This document shows, in pieces, positions 17,229 through 27,204 of a stretch of DNA of 41,657 nt. The notes below the pieces were generated by a model. That model was not told the origin of the DNA, searched no databases, and worked only from the letters and a program-made list of their open reading frames with translations. Location: the NCBI GenBank assembly GCA_024636315.1, contig JAGXHJ010000056.1, forward strand, positions 1 to 41,657, in the 5' to 3' direction. The stretch comes from Methylophaga sp. (GTDB lineage: Bacteria > Pseudomonadota > Gammaproteobacteria > Nitrosococcales > Methylophagaceae). A program made the translations under genes and the position numbers. The stretch's first letter is position 1, and the number at the start of each line of letters is the position of its first letter.

Positions 17229-18404
17229 ATGTCTTTATTAGAAGAGAGAAAACGTGGTCTAACCGACCCAGAAATGGCCGCTTCGATTATGGCTGAAATT
17301 CCAGATCAAGCTCTGGATACACAACGTAAAATGATGTACTTCTTGAAACCACGTAGTAAACGCCTGACAGAGTATGAAATCATGACGTGCTATTCACAGC
17401 CAACACCAGACTGGATCAGTGGCGGACTTGATTGGGGTGATTGGACACAGAAATTCCACGGTGGTCGCTCATCATGGGGCAATGAAACAACGGAATTACT
17501 TTCTAGCGATTGGCATGTACATCGTGATCCAGCAGGACGCTGGCATCCAGTTTACGTTAAAGCTAAAGGTGAAGATTGGCGTGTTCTTCAGCGTTTTATG
17601 CAAACTTTTTCAGCTGAAGGCGCACTGCGTACGATGGATCCGGTTTGGCGTGACGAGATTTTAACTAAGCATTTAACTGCGCTTGGTTACAGTGAGTACG
17701 GCCTATTTAATGCGCATTCATCAGTACTTAGAGATTGCACCGGCGACACAATACGTAGCACCTTTGCCTTTGCTGCATTTGATAAAGTTGATAACACACA
17801 AATGACACAGCTTATGCGTACATTCATCCATAAGATGATGCCTGGCTATGATGATTCACCCGCAATCGGTAAAAAAGAATGGACTGAAGGTGCCGCCTAC
17901 AAATCAGCACGTGAAACTGTTCAATCAATGTGGCAAGAAACCTATGACTGGAACGAAGTGATGTTCGCAGCCCATATGATTTATGACCCATTATTTGGTC
18001 AACTGGTACGCCGCGAATTTTTCCAACGTCTATCTCCTGCATATGGCGACTCATTGACACCCTTTGTTTTAGCTGGGATGCAAACTTACTTCCAAACGAC
18101 TAAAGCTGCCATGGCCGACCTTTATCATTATTGTTTAGATAATGATGAAAACCACGGTGGATTTAATCGTCGCTGGATGCATTTGTGGCTAGAAAAATGG
18201 TTACCTAGCACCGTGGCTGCCATGGCCGAGTTCATGAGTGTTTATGCAACATTGCCAGCAAGAGAAGGCTTTACCGATCATGCTTCAATCACTGCCAGCG
18301 TTAACCGCGTAGTGGATGATTGGGTTATTGATTATGCTGATAAGATTGATTACAAAGTAGACAAAAGCGCGATGGTAGCAACCATTCTAGCCGGTCTTAA
18401 ATAG
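17229..18404 (+). CDS. mmoY: sMMO hydroxylase beta subunit MmoY
   Basis: Non-catalytic, MmoX-like helical subunit of the alpha2-beta2-gamma2 hydroxylase. It begins MSLLEERKRGLTDPEMAA, and its 391 residues are close to the 389 of the Methylococcus protein. The fold is the ferritin-like di-iron fold without the full ligand set. AAGGA precedes the start. It lies 80 bp after mmoX, separated by the GC-rich hairpin, and 9 bp before mmoB. Confidence 0.96.
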   Translation: MSLLEERKRGLTDPEMAASIMAEIPDQALDTQRKMMYFLKPRSKRLTEYEIMTCYSQPTPDWISGGLDWGDWTQKFHGGRSSWGNETTELLSSDWHVHRDPAGRWHPVYVKAKGEDWRVLQRFMQTFSAEGALRTMDPVWRDEILTKHLTALGYSEYGLFNAHSSVLRDCTGDTIRSTFAFAAFDKVDNTQMTQLMRTFIHKMMPGYDDSPAIGKKEWTEGAAYKSARETVQSMWQETYDWNEVMFAAHMIYDPLFGQLVRREFFQRLSPAYGDSLTPFVLAGMQTYFQTTKAAMADLYHYCLDNDENHGGFNRRWMHLWLEKWLPSTVAAMAEFMSVYATLPAREGFTDHASITASVNRVVDDWVIDYADKIDYKVDKSAMVATILAGLK

Positions 18405-18413
18405 GAGTAGCAC

Positions 18414-18851
18414 ATGACAACTGTGAATAATAATGCATACGACGCTGGCACGAATTCTTTGAGCGGCAAAGAATTTGCCGATGAATACTTCAAAGAAGAA
18501 AATCAGGTAGTTAAAGAGAGTAATACTGTGGTGTTGGTACTTAAAAAATCTGACGAAATGGATTACATCGTAGATGAAATGTTAGAGAAGATCTTCAAAA
18601 AGGAGAACCCGTCACTAGTGATTGAAGACCGGGGTGGTTATTGGTGGTTAAAGGCAGATGGCAAAATTGAAATTGATTGTGAGTATGCTTCAGAAATTTT
18701 AGGCAAACCATACTCCGTTTACGATTTATTAGTGGATGTTACTTCTACTGTAGGCCGCGCCTACACTTTAGGAGAGACATTTACTATCACCAGCGAGTTA
18801 ATGGGTCTTGACGTCAAATTGCAAGATGTTGAGCAAGGAGAAGGGAAATGA
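18414..18851 (+). CDS. mmoB: sMMO regulatory (coupling) protein MmoB
   Basis: Cofactorless effector that binds the hydroxylase, opens substrate and oxygen access and tunes the di-iron site. The core signature EDRGGYWWLKADGKIEIDCE and VYDLLVDVTSTVGRAYTLGE closely match known MmoB. It has 145 residues with the flexible N-terminal tail (NNNAYDAG) needed for activity. It overlaps mmoZ by ATGA, so the two are translationally coupled. Confidence 0.96.
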   Translation: MTTVNNNAYDAGTNSLSGKEFADEYFKEENQVVKESNTVVLVLKKSDEMDYIVDEMLEKIFKKENPSLVIEDRGGYWWLKADGKIEIDCEYASEILGKPYSVYDLLVDVTSTVGRAYTLGETFTITSELMGLDVKLQDVEQGEGK

Positions 18852-19375
18852 CTGATATAAAAATTCACAAGGTACACGATAACGCTACGCGTGATGAGTG
18901 GGTATTGAAAATTGCAGCGCTAGAGTCTCTAGACAAAGCGGCAACGTTCTTAGTGCACTTTCGTAAGCAATATACGACGACACTAAGAGGAAGCTTTGAT
19001 TTAGAACTAGATCACAACTGGATTGAAGCACAGATTGAGCAGAAAGTTGCTACCTTGAAAGAGCGTGAATTTACCAACAATCAAGACCTTCTTCACAAAT
19101 GTGCAACAGGTGAGCCTGCAGCAACAGCAGTTGCAGCCGTGCTAGCTAAAATGGCCGCCTGTACCGATAAAATGGACGCAGAAAAGATTCATATCAATTT
19201 CAGAATTGATTATAAATCGCCCATTATGCCGACAAATTATTTTATGGATACCGATCGCATTCTGGGTAGCAAGTTGATGGAGTTACGCAATATTGGTTAT
19301 TACGATTTATCACTGCCAGAGTTACGTATTAAACGCGGTGTAAAAGTAATTGTAGCTAATGAGCAGGTGCATTAG
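18848..19375 (+). CDS. mmoZ: sMMO hydroxylase gamma subunit MmoZ
   Basis: Small helical subunit that completes the hydroxylase and buttresses alpha and beta. It has 175 residues (about 170 in Methylococcus), beginning MTDIKIHKVHDNATRDEWV, with the conserved HFRKQYTTTLRGSFDLELDHNWIE. It starts inside the mmoB stop (ATGA overlap). Confidence 0.95.
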   Translation: MTDIKIHKVHDNATRDEWVLKIAALESLDKAATFLVHFRKQYTTTLRGSFDLELDHNWIEAQIEQKVATLKEREFTNNQDLLHKCATGEPAATAVAAVLAKMAACTDKMDAEKIHINFRIDYKSPIMPTNYFMDTDRILGSKLMELRNIGYYDLSLPELRIKRGVKVIVANEQVH

Positions 19376-19519
19376 TTAGCTTAATTACGATGCGGTATTG
19401 GCGTGGTCGTCATGCCGCACCGTAGTTCGGTAAGCAGCCGAGTTGGTTTTCGCAGTGAAACAACCATAGGTAATGTTGCGGAAACCAACGGGTCTGCGCC
19501 TATAAAAAGAGAGGGTGAT

Positions 19520-19795
19520 ATGGAAAATATAAGTAACATGAAGGAAGAAGTGGAGCTAGATGGTAGGCCATCAAGCGAACATTTACTGATTACAGTCGCT
19601 GGGCGATATACCGCTTATGCCATAGATCTAGGGTTTTTATGGCGCTGGGAAATATATATTGAGGAGGACGTTATGGTGCAGGATGGTGGTTCTATTAGCC
19701 TCTCTTCCGCCACCGAAGCCGTCAATCATGTACTTGCCTTTTTTTCTGCTAGAGATCAAAACACTATTTGCGGTGATGGACTTAGCGCTGGCTGA
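19520..19795 (+). CDS. mmoD: MmoD, sMMO assembly/copper-switch protein
   Basis: Small cytoplasmic protein encoded in sMMO operons. In other methanotrophs MmoD binds or inhibits the hydroxylase and takes part in the copper switch. The match is clear in the centre: YTAYAIDLGFLWRWEI, then VQDGGSISLSSATEAVNHVL. I chose the ATG at 19520, preceded by GAGGG, giving 91 residues. Upstream in-frame starts lack a good ribosome site. It lies between mmoZ and mmoC as in other operons. Confidence 0.88.
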   Translation: MENISNMKEEVELDGRPSSEHLLITVAGRYTAYAIDLGFLWRWEIYIEEDVMVQDGGSISLSSATEAVNHVLAFFSARDQNTICGDGLSAG

Positions 19796-19858
19796 TTCAT
19801 GATTTCAGAAGTTTACTTTATGGCAAGTCCAACTAAATAAATATAGAAATAAAATTAT

Positions 19859-20920
19859 ATGAAACTACATGAAATAGAAATTGTTACCCAAGATGGTGAA
19901 TCTATTTACCTTGAATGCGCTTCTAATGAAGACATTATCACTGCTGGTTTGCGTCAGGACATCATCTTAATGTCTTCATGTAGAGAAGGCGGATGCGCAA
20001 CGTGCAAAGGTATGTGTACAGATGGTGACTACGATTTAAGGAGATGTACAGTACAAGCACTGCCCCCAGAGGAAGAAGAGGAAGGCCAAATTTTGCTTTG
20101 CCGCGCCTTCCCTGAATCGAATATGCGCATTGAAGTGCCATATACCTCAGATCGAATTTCAACATCAGCATCAGAAAGTCAACGTGATTTCTTCGCCGAA
20201 CTAGTGAACATAAGACCCGTTGCAAGTAATACTGTTGAAGTCACAATGCGAAGGATCCCTGACGAGAATGGAAGTTACGTCAAAGTGTCTTTCGAGCCAG
20301 GCCAATTTTTTGATATTCAAATTCCAGGTACGGACTTATGGCGTTCCTTCTCGCCGTCCAATTTGCCGAATAAAGATGGTGTTTTAGATTTTTTAATTCG
20401 AATTCTTCCGGATGGTCGTTTCTCAAACTTTCTAAGTAATGATGCTACGGCTGGTCAGGTACTAAATATAAGAGGCGCTTCGGGTTCATTTTATTTACAT
20501 GATAATGGCTTGCAAGCTCGGTACTTTTTGGCCGGTGGTACTGGTTTGTCTCCAGTATTAGCAATGTTAAGGAAAATGTACGATGAAGGCGATCCGCAAG
20601 AAACACGGCTTTACTTTGGTGTAAGCAAGCAAGAAGAAGTATTTTATGTGAATGAATTGGCGGCCCTATCAGAAAAAATGCCTAACTTAACCGTAAAAGT
20701 GAGCATTTCAAACCCGGACATAAATTGGGTTGGTGAGCACGGCAATGTGGTGGAAACATCACGTAAAGATTTGGAATTAAGTGGAGCAAAGCCTGATATT
20801 TATCTCTGCGGCCCATCCGGCATGGTCGATGCCACTTATAGAATGTGTGTTGAACTTGATATTCCAAAAAGCAATATTCGTACTGAGAAATTTCTTCCAA
20901 GCGGATCTTCAAATGAGTAA
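19859..20920 (+). CDS. mmoC: sMMO reductase MmoC
   Basis: Passes electrons from NADH through FAD and a [2Fe-2S] cluster to the hydroxylase. It has an N-terminal plant-type ferredoxin domain with cluster cysteines C41, C46, C49 and C81. The FAD-binding barrel follows (the RSFSPSN region), then the NAD domain with GGTGLSP and the terminal YLCGPSGMV signature. The length is 353 residues against about 348 in Methylococcus. It closes the structural part of the operon. Confidence 0.96.
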   Translation: MKLHEIEIVTQDGESIYLECASNEDIITAGLRQDIILMSSCREGGCATCKGMCTDGDYDLRRCTVQALPPEEEEEGQILLCRAFPESNMRIEVPYTSDRISTSASESQRDFFAELVNIRPVASNTVEVTMRRIPDENGSYVKVSFEPGQFFDIQIPGTDLWRSFSPSNLPNKDGVLDFLIRILPDGRFSNFLSNDATAGQVLNIRGASGSFYLHDNGLQARYFLAGGTGLSPVLAMLRKMYDEGDPQETRLYFGVSKQEEVFYVNELAALSEKMPNLTVKVSISNPDINWVGEHGNVVETSRKDLELSGAKPDIYLCGPSGMVDATYRMCVELDIPKSNIRTEKFLPSGSSNE

Positions 20921-20990
20921 TGTCTTGCCATTATTGCGAGTGGTTGCTAATGGGACTATTGTTAAGTTAAAGCCTCAAGCATTGGCCTAT

Positions 20991-21015
20991 AGCCCGCTTG
21001 CTGTGATAGCGGGCT
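20991..21015 (+). terminator. Hairpin between mmoC and mmoR
   Basis: AGCCCGC and GCGGGCT form a 7-bp stem with an 11-base loop, 71 bp after mmoC and 15 bp before the mmoR start. No U-tract follows, so it may be leaky and let some transcription into mmoR. Confidence 0.45.
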
Positions 21016-21030
21016 GTTAAAGGAAAATAA

Positions 21031-23145
21031 GTGTTAGTATCTTCTGAGTCATCAATCAATGTCGGGTTAAGTGGCAATATGAATGAGGGTATTATACCTA
21101 TCGGTATGGACCGCCCAGGCCAAGCTTGGGATTGGATGCAACAAACTAGGGCGGCTCCATCAAGCTACGATTGGGTGCGCCCCGAAGTTGCAGCGTCTTG
21201 GGCACGGTGTCTTGACGATCACAATCTTCATCCTAGGTTGGATTTTTCACCGTCAATTGATGTTACTGAAGGCACCGAACGTTTAACCCCCGTCGGTTGG
21301 TCGCGCCAACTACTCACAACGCTTTTCGTTCAAACTTTCAACGTCTATTCATATGTGCAAGACGTCGATATGACTGTATTGCTAACGGACAGCGAAGGCA
21401 CACTCATACACGTTGTGGGTGCAGGGAAGAATCATTTTCTGGCTGAAACAAAATTACTGCAACTGGGTTCAAGTTGGCAGGAGTCTGCCATAGGCAATAA
21501 TGGTATAGGCTCTGCTATTGTGCTTGGCGCACCTATGGCGTTTATCGGCAAAGAACATTTTTTTTCTATGCTACATGCCTGTGCTACCGCTGGCTACCCT
21601 ATCAAAGGCCCCGATGGCAAGGTGGTGGCATTTCTTGGCCTGATAAGTACTCAAAGAGATTCACTCAAGCCCTTATTGGCTTTTTTACGTATGGCAGGGA
21701 TGTTCGTTGAAGCCGATGTTTTTACTCGTAATCGTCCAAAAGGTAGGCTTATTCGTTTTCGGACTGTAGATGTGAGTGGAGGCTTAAGTAGCCAGCAGTG
21801 TGCGATTGATGGGCTTGTGGTCATAGATGACGATGAACGAGTTTTAGCGCTCAATGTATCGGCAATGGATTTACTCGGCATGGATTCTTATTCACATATT
21901 GTGGGTGAGAGCATAGAGTCTTCACTCGGTATCGGCTTAGGCAGTCTATTAGCGGCTCAGAATAAAGTACAGGGTCCTATAGAAATAATCTCAGTAAGTG
22001 GTACTCGTCTAGTAGTTGAGGCCGATATGATTGCGAGCGATGCTCCGGATTTAGTTACAGCAAAGACTTCTAAGGAGATTGGAGAAAGTAAGAGAGCCGC
22101 GAAAACTGATAGCCCACTGCAACCACCACGTAAAAGCCCCACTGGTGGTAAAGATACTATTCTTGATTCCTTATCAAAAAAAATGGTGAGTTTGCAGGAA
22201 CAGAAAATACCTATTTTGATAATAGGAGAATCTGGTGTCGGTAAAGAATATCTGGTGCAGCACGCTATTCGAGCAGGCTCGCGTCGTGACAATCCTTTTA
22301 TTGCGATTAATTGTGCGGCAATACCACGTGATCTGATTGAAAGTGAGTTGTTTGGTTATGCCCCCGGAAGCTTTACCGGAGCCTCTAGAGAAGGCCGTAT
22401 TGGTAAGTTTCAACATGCCTCTGGAGGTACAATTTTTCTAGATGAAATTGGCGATATGGATATTGCACTACAAGCGACATTGCTCCGTGTGCTTGAGTCA
22501 TCAGCAATCGTCCCTATTGGAGGGGTTAAGCCCGTAAAAGTCGATGTGCAAGTGATTGCAGCCACCAATGCCAGTCTACGTGATCTTGTTGAGAAAGGGA
22601 GTTTCCGTAGAGATCTTTATTACCGTTTAAATGGCGCCCAGATATGGATACCGTCACTACGTGAGCGCCCAGACAAAATTCAATTAATCAGCAATATTTT
22701 CGAAGAAGAGCAAGAGTTTGGTGGGTTTATAAATCGAGGGAAAGTACTCAGCGATGAGGTGCTTGAAATATTTCTTAAGCATCCGTGGCCAGGCAACATC
22801 CGCCAGCTCCGTAATTTATTAAAAACGGTGGCCTTGATGACCAGAGATTCAGTGATTACAGTAGAAGATTTGCCACCGGACTTTATTGCAGAAATGAGCC
22901 TCAGCAGTGATGAGCAGTATATATTTGATTCGCTTTCTCCAACTGAATCTGATACCGCAGCTACGGTATCGATTGCTCCAACAAATGGTGTGCTTGCTAA
23001 TTGGGAAGAGCAAGCAGTGCTTTCAGCACTACAAACCAGTAGCTGGAATGTATCTATGGCAGCTAAGACATTGAGTATTACACGAAGTACACTTTACAAA
23101 AAAATAGCTAAATATGGGATTACAAAACCGAGTAGAAGCTGGTGA
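21031..23145 (+). CDS. mmoR: Sigma-54-dependent activator MmoR
   Basis: Enhancer-binding protein that activates sigma-54 transcription of sMMO genes. It starts at GTG 21031 with AGGA seven bases upstream. Residues about 1-330 form an AcoR-like sensory region. The AAA+ domain has Walker A GESGVGKE (399-406), the sigma-54 contact loop GSFTGA (446-451; the usual form is GAFTGA), Walker B GGTIFLDEIGD and the arginine finger region. A Fis-type HTH closes the protein (WNVSMAAKTLSITRSTLYKKI). Total length is 704 residues. Position just after mmoC identifies it as MmoR. The two sigma-54 promoters at 14991 and 15436 are its natural targets. Confidence 0.93.
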   Translation: MLVSSESSINVGLSGNMNEGIIPIGMDRPGQAWDWMQQTRAAPSSYDWVRPEVAASWARCLDDHNLHPRLDFSPSIDVTEGTERLTPVGWSRQLLTTLFVQTFNVYSYVQDVDMTVLLTDSEGTLIHVVGAGKNHFLAETKLLQLGSSWQESAIGNNGIGSAIVLGAPMAFIGKEHFFSMLHACATAGYPIKGPDGKVVAFLGLISTQRDSLKPLLAFLRMAGMFVEADVFTRNRPKGRLIRFRTVDVSGGLSSQQCAIDGLVVIDDDERVLALNVSAMDLLGMDSYSHIVGESIESSLGIGLGSLLAAQNKVQGPIEIISVSGTRLVVEADMIASDAPDLVTAKTSKEIGESKRAAKTDSPLQPPRKSPTGGKDTILDSLSKKMVSLQEQKIPILIIGESGVGKEYLVQHAIRAGSRRDNPFIAINCAAIPRDLIESELFGYAPGSFTGASREGRIGKFQHASGGTIFLDEIGDMDIALQATLLRVLESSAIVPIGGVKPVKVDVQVIAATNASLRDLVEKGSFRRDLYYRLNGAQIWIPSLRERPDKIQLISNIFEEEQEFGGFINRGKVLSDEVLEIFLKHPWPGNIRQLRNLLKTVALMTRDSVITVEDLPPDFIAEMSLSSDEQYIFDSLSPTESDTAATVSIAPTNGVLANWEEQAVLSALQTSSWNVSMAAKTLSITRSTLYKKIAKYGITKPSRSW

Positions 23146-23178
23146 ATTTAAACTGCTTTTACACGACGGATTACCATT

Positions 23179-23481
23179 ATGACCCACGATGATCAGTTTA
23201 CAGAGGATATGGCTCGCGAGTTGGAGGCAACTATTCGTATGTTAGATGCACGCCAGTTATTTATTGAAGCTTTGATGGGAGCAGAGCATGTAAGTGAATT
23301 ATGCGAGTACTTAATAGAAAATGTTGAGCACGCTCAAGAGCAAGAGGTAGCTGAGCTGGAAAGATGGTTAGATAGTCGAGATAACGAGTGGATTTATGTT
23401 GTAAGTAGATTAAAACGCGCTAGACAGCAGCGCGTTATGCTTGGTCGAATATGTATGAAAATGGATTTAAGCGGCAGGTAA
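23179..23481 (+). CDS. Hypothetical 100-residue helical protein between mmoR and mmoG
   Basis: I do not recognise this protein. It is acidic in its first half (DDQFTEDMARELEATIRMLD) and basic at the end (RLKRARQQRVMLGR), with no signal peptide or membrane segment. Predicted to be almost entirely alpha-helical from its heptad-like leucines and glutamates. It is 33 bp after mmoR and 97 bp before mmoG on the same strand, so co-transcription is likely. It could be an assembly factor or a modulator of MmoR, but nothing in the sequence shows which. Confidence 0.75.
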   Translation: MTHDDQFTEDMARELEATIRMLDARQLFIEALMGAEHVSELCEYLIENVEHAQEQEVAELERWLDSRDNEWIYVVSRLKRARQQRVMLGRICMKMDLSGR

Positions 23482-23578
23482 GCAGATTAGTCGATGAAGG
23501 TTCTATATTTTTGCTGAAGTAGCCAACGCTTAGCGACAATATTTTTAAGGCAATATAACAATAACGGGAGAATTAGAT

Positions 23579-25258
23579 ATGGCAGTAGAAGTAGTTTACA
23601 GCAACGAGGCACGGCGGCAGATGGTTCACGGACTTGATTTGATAGCTCGCGCTGCGCGCCTTACCTTGGGGCCTGCAGGACCATCTGTCATGATTGAGCA
23701 CCGTACGCATGGTTTGCAGCCTATCGTTACCCGTGATGGCGTAACGGTTGCAAATGCTATCTCTCTTACCGACCCAGTTGCTGACCTAGGCGCGCAAATT
23801 TTGCGTGATGTTGCAAATGGTGTTTCTCGTGAAGCTGGTGATGGCACAACCAGCGCTATTGTCCTAGCGCACTGCATGGCAAAAGCCGCCATTAGATTTA
23901 TCACCGTTGGCGCAGATCCTATGCAAGTGAAAAAGGGTATGGATTTGGCATGCTTAACCGTTATTGAAGCGCTTAAGGCTTGCGCTATTGATGGTTCATC
24001 CGATGCGGCCATTGTGCACGTTGCCACTATTGCCTCGCGTGAAGAAGAAATCGGCCATTTACTTGCTAAAGTGGTCAACCGACTCGGTAAAGGGTGTACG
24101 TTAAATCTTGAGCTCGGATATAGCATGGAAGATGAGTTTGAAGTGGTTGAGGGTACGCGTTATGGACAAGGCTATCTCTCCCCCTATTTTATAACCGACG
24201 AAGATCGCCAAGTTGTAGAGCTAGAGAATCCCTATATATTTTTCTACGATGAAGAGCTCATGAGTATCGATCAGCTTATTCCGCTATACGACATGGTGCG
24301 TGAAGAAGAACGTTCGCTATTAATTATTGCTGAAAACCTAAAAGATCAAGCTCTCGCCACCACTTTACTTAACCAATCACGCGGCCTTATTAAGGTTGTC
24401 GCGGTAAAACCACCCGCATTTGGTGACCGGCGCTTAAAACATTTGGCTGATTTGGCGGCACTTACCGGCGGAAAGGTGCTAATTTTCGGGCATGGAGATA
24501 ATCCAGAATTAGTTACTCTTGCTGATTTAGGCCAGGCTTCACGCGTGATTGTTGATGCGGAGAGCACGACAATCATTTTAGGTAAAGGTGATCCGGAGGT
24601 TATTGCTGAGCGCCTCGCAGGACTTAGATTAGAGCTTGGACTAGTCCAAGCTCGTAGACCAGGAGATGGTTCACCTAGTGGCAATATGCATGAGATAGAC
24701 GATCTTGAAGATCGTATCACGCATCTCGCTAGCGCCATAGGTGTTATTCGCGTGGGTGGTATAACAGATATTGATATTAAAGAACGTTTAACTCGCATAG
24801 ATAACGCTTGGCGCACAGTATCGGCAGCGCTAGAAGAAGGCGTGGTAGCAGGTGGTAGTGCTAGTTTACTAAGGGTCCGCCATGTGTTGGAGAATCTTGA
24901 AAGCCCTAACTTGGATCACAATATGGGGATTGCGGTCGTGATGGAGGCGCTTGCCGCACCCGTCAAGCAAATTGCAGTCAACGCGGGCTTAAACCCAGAG
25001 ACTGTTGTCGATAAGTTGTTAGAGTTAAACGAACCGCTGGGTGTTTTTGATGCCTATACACGCACATATGGTGATGCTCTTGAGCTGGGCGTCTTAGACC
25101 CGGTGAAAGTAGTCAGACTTGCACTAAAAAATGCAGTGGGAGTTGTTGGTTTAATGATCACGACCGAAGCTATTGTCACTAATATACGAGATACCACTGC
25201 TTGGGATAGCTACGATCCTGAATTGGCTGCAGCTACGCGTGAAGATCCTAGGGCATAA
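23579..25258 (+). CDS. mmoG: GroEL-like chaperonin MmoG
   Basis: Divergent GroEL homologue found in sMMO loci and shown genetically in other methanotrophs to be needed for sMMO expression, probably by helping MmoR or the hydroxylase fold. The ATP site is kept (REAGDGTTSAIVLAH and the D of RIDNAWRTVSAALEEG). The GGG nucleotide loop reads GGS, an extra stretch is present near LVQARRPGDGSPSGNMHE, and the GGM C-terminal tail is missing. It is 559 residues long with a GGGAG ribosome site. Clearly separate from the true groEL at 12875. Confidence 0.95.
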   Translation: MAVEVVYSNEARRQMVHGLDLIARAARLTLGPAGPSVMIEHRTHGLQPIVTRDGVTVANAISLTDPVADLGAQILRDVANGVSREAGDGTTSAIVLAHCMAKAAIRFITVGADPMQVKKGMDLACLTVIEALKACAIDGSSDAAIVHVATIASREEEIGHLLAKVVNRLGKGCTLNLELGYSMEDEFEVVEGTRYGQGYLSPYFITDEDRQVVELENPYIFFYDEELMSIDQLIPLYDMVREEERSLLIIAENLKDQALATTLLNQSRGLIKVVAVKPPAFGDRRLKHLADLAALTGGKVLIFGHGDNPELVTLADLGQASRVIVDAESTTIILGKGDPEVIAERLAGLRLELGLVQARRPGDGSPSGNMHEIDDLEDRITHLASAIGVIRVGGITDIDIKERLTRIDNAWRTVSAALEEGVVAGGSASLLRVRHVLENLESPNLDHNMGIAVVMEALAAPVKQIAVNAGLNPETVVDKLLELNEPLGVFDAYTRTYGDALELGVLDPVKVVRLALKNAVGVVGLMITTEAIVTNIRDTTAWDSYDPELAAATREDPRA

Positions 25259-25688
25259 TTTACAGTTAGCGTCATTTAACGCTGATACAGTTCAAGCCAC
25301 AATCCTTATTCATTGATTCGAAAGTTGCCATAACGTATGACCAAGAGAATTGATAAGGATTTTGATGATGCCGAAGTCGGTATCAGGTTTCATATAAGCT
25401 CCGCGCGCTTGAACATCACGAAGATGAGTTTTACAGTATAGATTTAGTAACAAAAAAGAGTTTTTAGTATGAAACACTAAGCTGTGTTAATAACAAAGAT
25501 AATATATAAATGCCAATGAATTTGAAGTGGCATGTGATGGAAAGCTACAGTGTTTAAAGCGTTAAAACTAAGTTAAGCATGATGTTAATTAATGGTCGGT
25601 CAATGCTTCATTAGACATTCATCTAATGCCTAAACAAAAGCGCCTACAAACGACCCTTTCCATTAAACAACTCCAAAAGAGAAGATAA
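25259..25688. other. Intergenic region after mmoG
   Basis: A 430-bp gap with no gene I can support. A weak hairpin, AGCGT/ACGCT (25268-25283), just after mmoG may help end the sMMO transcripts. A 34-codon ATG frame at 25337 shows no family resemblance. No promoter for gnd stands out. Confidence 0.5.
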
Positions 25689-27203
25689 ATGACTACCAAC
25701 AAGAATGCTGATATTGGCCTAGTGGGCCTAGCTGTAATGGGCCAAAACTTGGCGCTGAATATTGCCGATCATGGCTACACCATCGCGGTTTACAACCGTG
25801 ACTCAAAAAAAATGGTGAGTTTTATTGAAGAATGCAAAAAGAACGAACCCTCACATGCCAACGTTATTGGCCATGCAGATTTAGCTTCATTTGTATTAAG
25901 CATCAAACGCCCACGTAAGATTATCTTGTTAGTAAAAGCCGGCAACGCAACAGACGTTACCATCAATGCACTCTTACCCTTCTTAGAGCAAGGCGACATT
26001 ATTGTTGATGGTGGTAACGCACTATGGACAGACACTATTCGCCGTGAAAAAGAATTAGCCGTTAAAGGCATAGACTTCATCGGTTCAGGCGTCTCTGGTG
26101 GCGAAACTGGTGCACGCTTTGGCCCATCATTAATGCCATCAGGCACACGTAAAGCTTGGGCAAGCTTAGAACCCATCTGGCGCGATATTGCGGCTAAAGT
26201 AGACGCGGTCACTGGCGAGCCTATGGAAGGCGGCAAACCAGGCAAACCAGTAGAAGGCGGTTTCTCATGCGCTGAATACATCGGTCCTGATGGTGCTGGT
26301 CACTACGTAAAAATGGTGCACAACGGTATTGAATATATCGACATGCAACTCATCTGTGAAGCTTACTGGTTGATGAAAAATCTACTAGGCATGCCAGCCG
26401 ATGAAATCGGTAAAGTATTCCAAGAATGGAACAAAAGCGAGCTATCAAGTTTCTTGATTGAAATTACGGCTGATATTCTTCAACAAAAAGACCCAATGGG
26501 TCCTGGCTTCTTGGTCGACAAGATCCTAGACACGGCTGGCCAAAAAGGCACAGGCCAATGGACGGCAGCGAATGCACTAGAACTAGGCGCACCGGCTAAC
26601 GCCATTGCTGCTGCGGTTTATGCACGCGCACTATCAAGCCTAAAAGAAGAGCGCGTAGAAGCGAGCAAGATCTTAAAAGGTCCAGTGATTGTTAAAGAAA
26701 CAGATAAAAAAGCCATTATCGACGCGATTAAAAACGCGCTATATTGCTCAAAAATATGTGCTTATGCTCAAGGCTTCCAATTAATTGACAAAGCACAAGT
26801 GGCTTACAACTGGAAACTTAACTTTGGTGAAATTGCACAAATCTGGCGTGGCGGTTGTATCATCCGCGCCCGTTTCTTGCAAAAAATCACGGATGCTTAC
26901 GCGCTTAACTCAGGTCTTAAAAACTTGATGTTAGATCCATACTTCACTAACGCAATGAATGATGGTCAAGCCGGTTGGCGTAAAGTGATTGCCTTGGCAG
27001 TCACCAATGGTATTCCTGCACAAGGTTTTGCTGCAGCCTTAGCTTATTATGATGGCTACCGCAGTGCGGTATTACCGGCTAACTTGCTACAAGGCCAGCG
27101 CGATTACTTTGGCGCGCATACTTATGAGCGTATTGATCAGCCGCGGGGTCAGTTCTACCACTTGGATTGGCCTGAAGCGGGTCGTCCTGAGACGCGTAAG
27201 TAG
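25689..27203 (+). CDS. gnd: 6-phosphogluconate dehydrogenase (decarboxylating)
   Basis: Converts 6-phosphogluconate to ribulose-5-phosphate and CO2 with NAD(P) reduction. In ribulose monophosphate methanotrophs it runs the oxidative formaldehyde cycle. The N-terminal Rossmann motif is [18 protein letters not shown]. The substrate signature is [20 protein letters not shown]. The long-form length is 504 residues, including a short insertion near [14 protein letters not shown]. An AGAAGA ribosome site precedes the ATG. The stop is one base before the next gene. Confidence 0.95.
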   Translation: MTTNKNADIGLVGLAVMGQNLALNIADHGYTIAVYNRDSKKMVSFIEECKKNEPSHANVIGHADLASFVLSIKRPRKIILLVKAGNATDVTINALLPFLEQGDIIVDGGNALWTDTIRREKELAVKGIDFIGSGVSGGETGARFGPSLMPSGTRKAWASLEPIWRDIAAKVDAVTGEPMEGGKPGKPVEGGFSCAEYIGPDGAGHYVKMVHNGIEYIDMQLICEAYWLMKNLLGMPADEIGKVFQEWNKSELSSFLIEITADILQQKDPMGPGFLVDKILDTAGQKGTGQWTAANALELGAPANAIAAAVYARALSSLKEERVEASKILKGPVIVKETDKKAIIDAIKNALYCSKICAYAQGFQLIDKAQVAYNWKLNFGEIAQIWRGGCIIRARFLQKITDAYALNSGLKNLMLDPYFTNAMNDGQAGWRKVIALAVTNGIPAQGFAAALAYYDGYRSAVLPANLLQGQRDYFGAHTYERIDQPRGQFYHLDWPEAGRPETRK

Positions 27204-27204
27204 A

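Noticed and set aside
15571-20920. Butane or propane monooxygenase instead of sMMO
   Set aside because: MmoX, MmoB and MmoD resemble the Methylococcus proteins closely along their whole lengths, and mmoD, mmoR and mmoG are all present in the usual setting. Thr151 alone does not justify another name.
20986-21000. Possible sigma-54 promoter before mmoR (TTGGCCTATAGCCCGC)
   Set aside because: Only the GG and GC pairs fit. The rest is off consensus and the bases are explained by the hairpin between mmoC and mmoR.
25337-25441. Short ATG frame after mmoG
   Set aside because: Only 34 codons, no ribosome site and no similarity to any known small protein.
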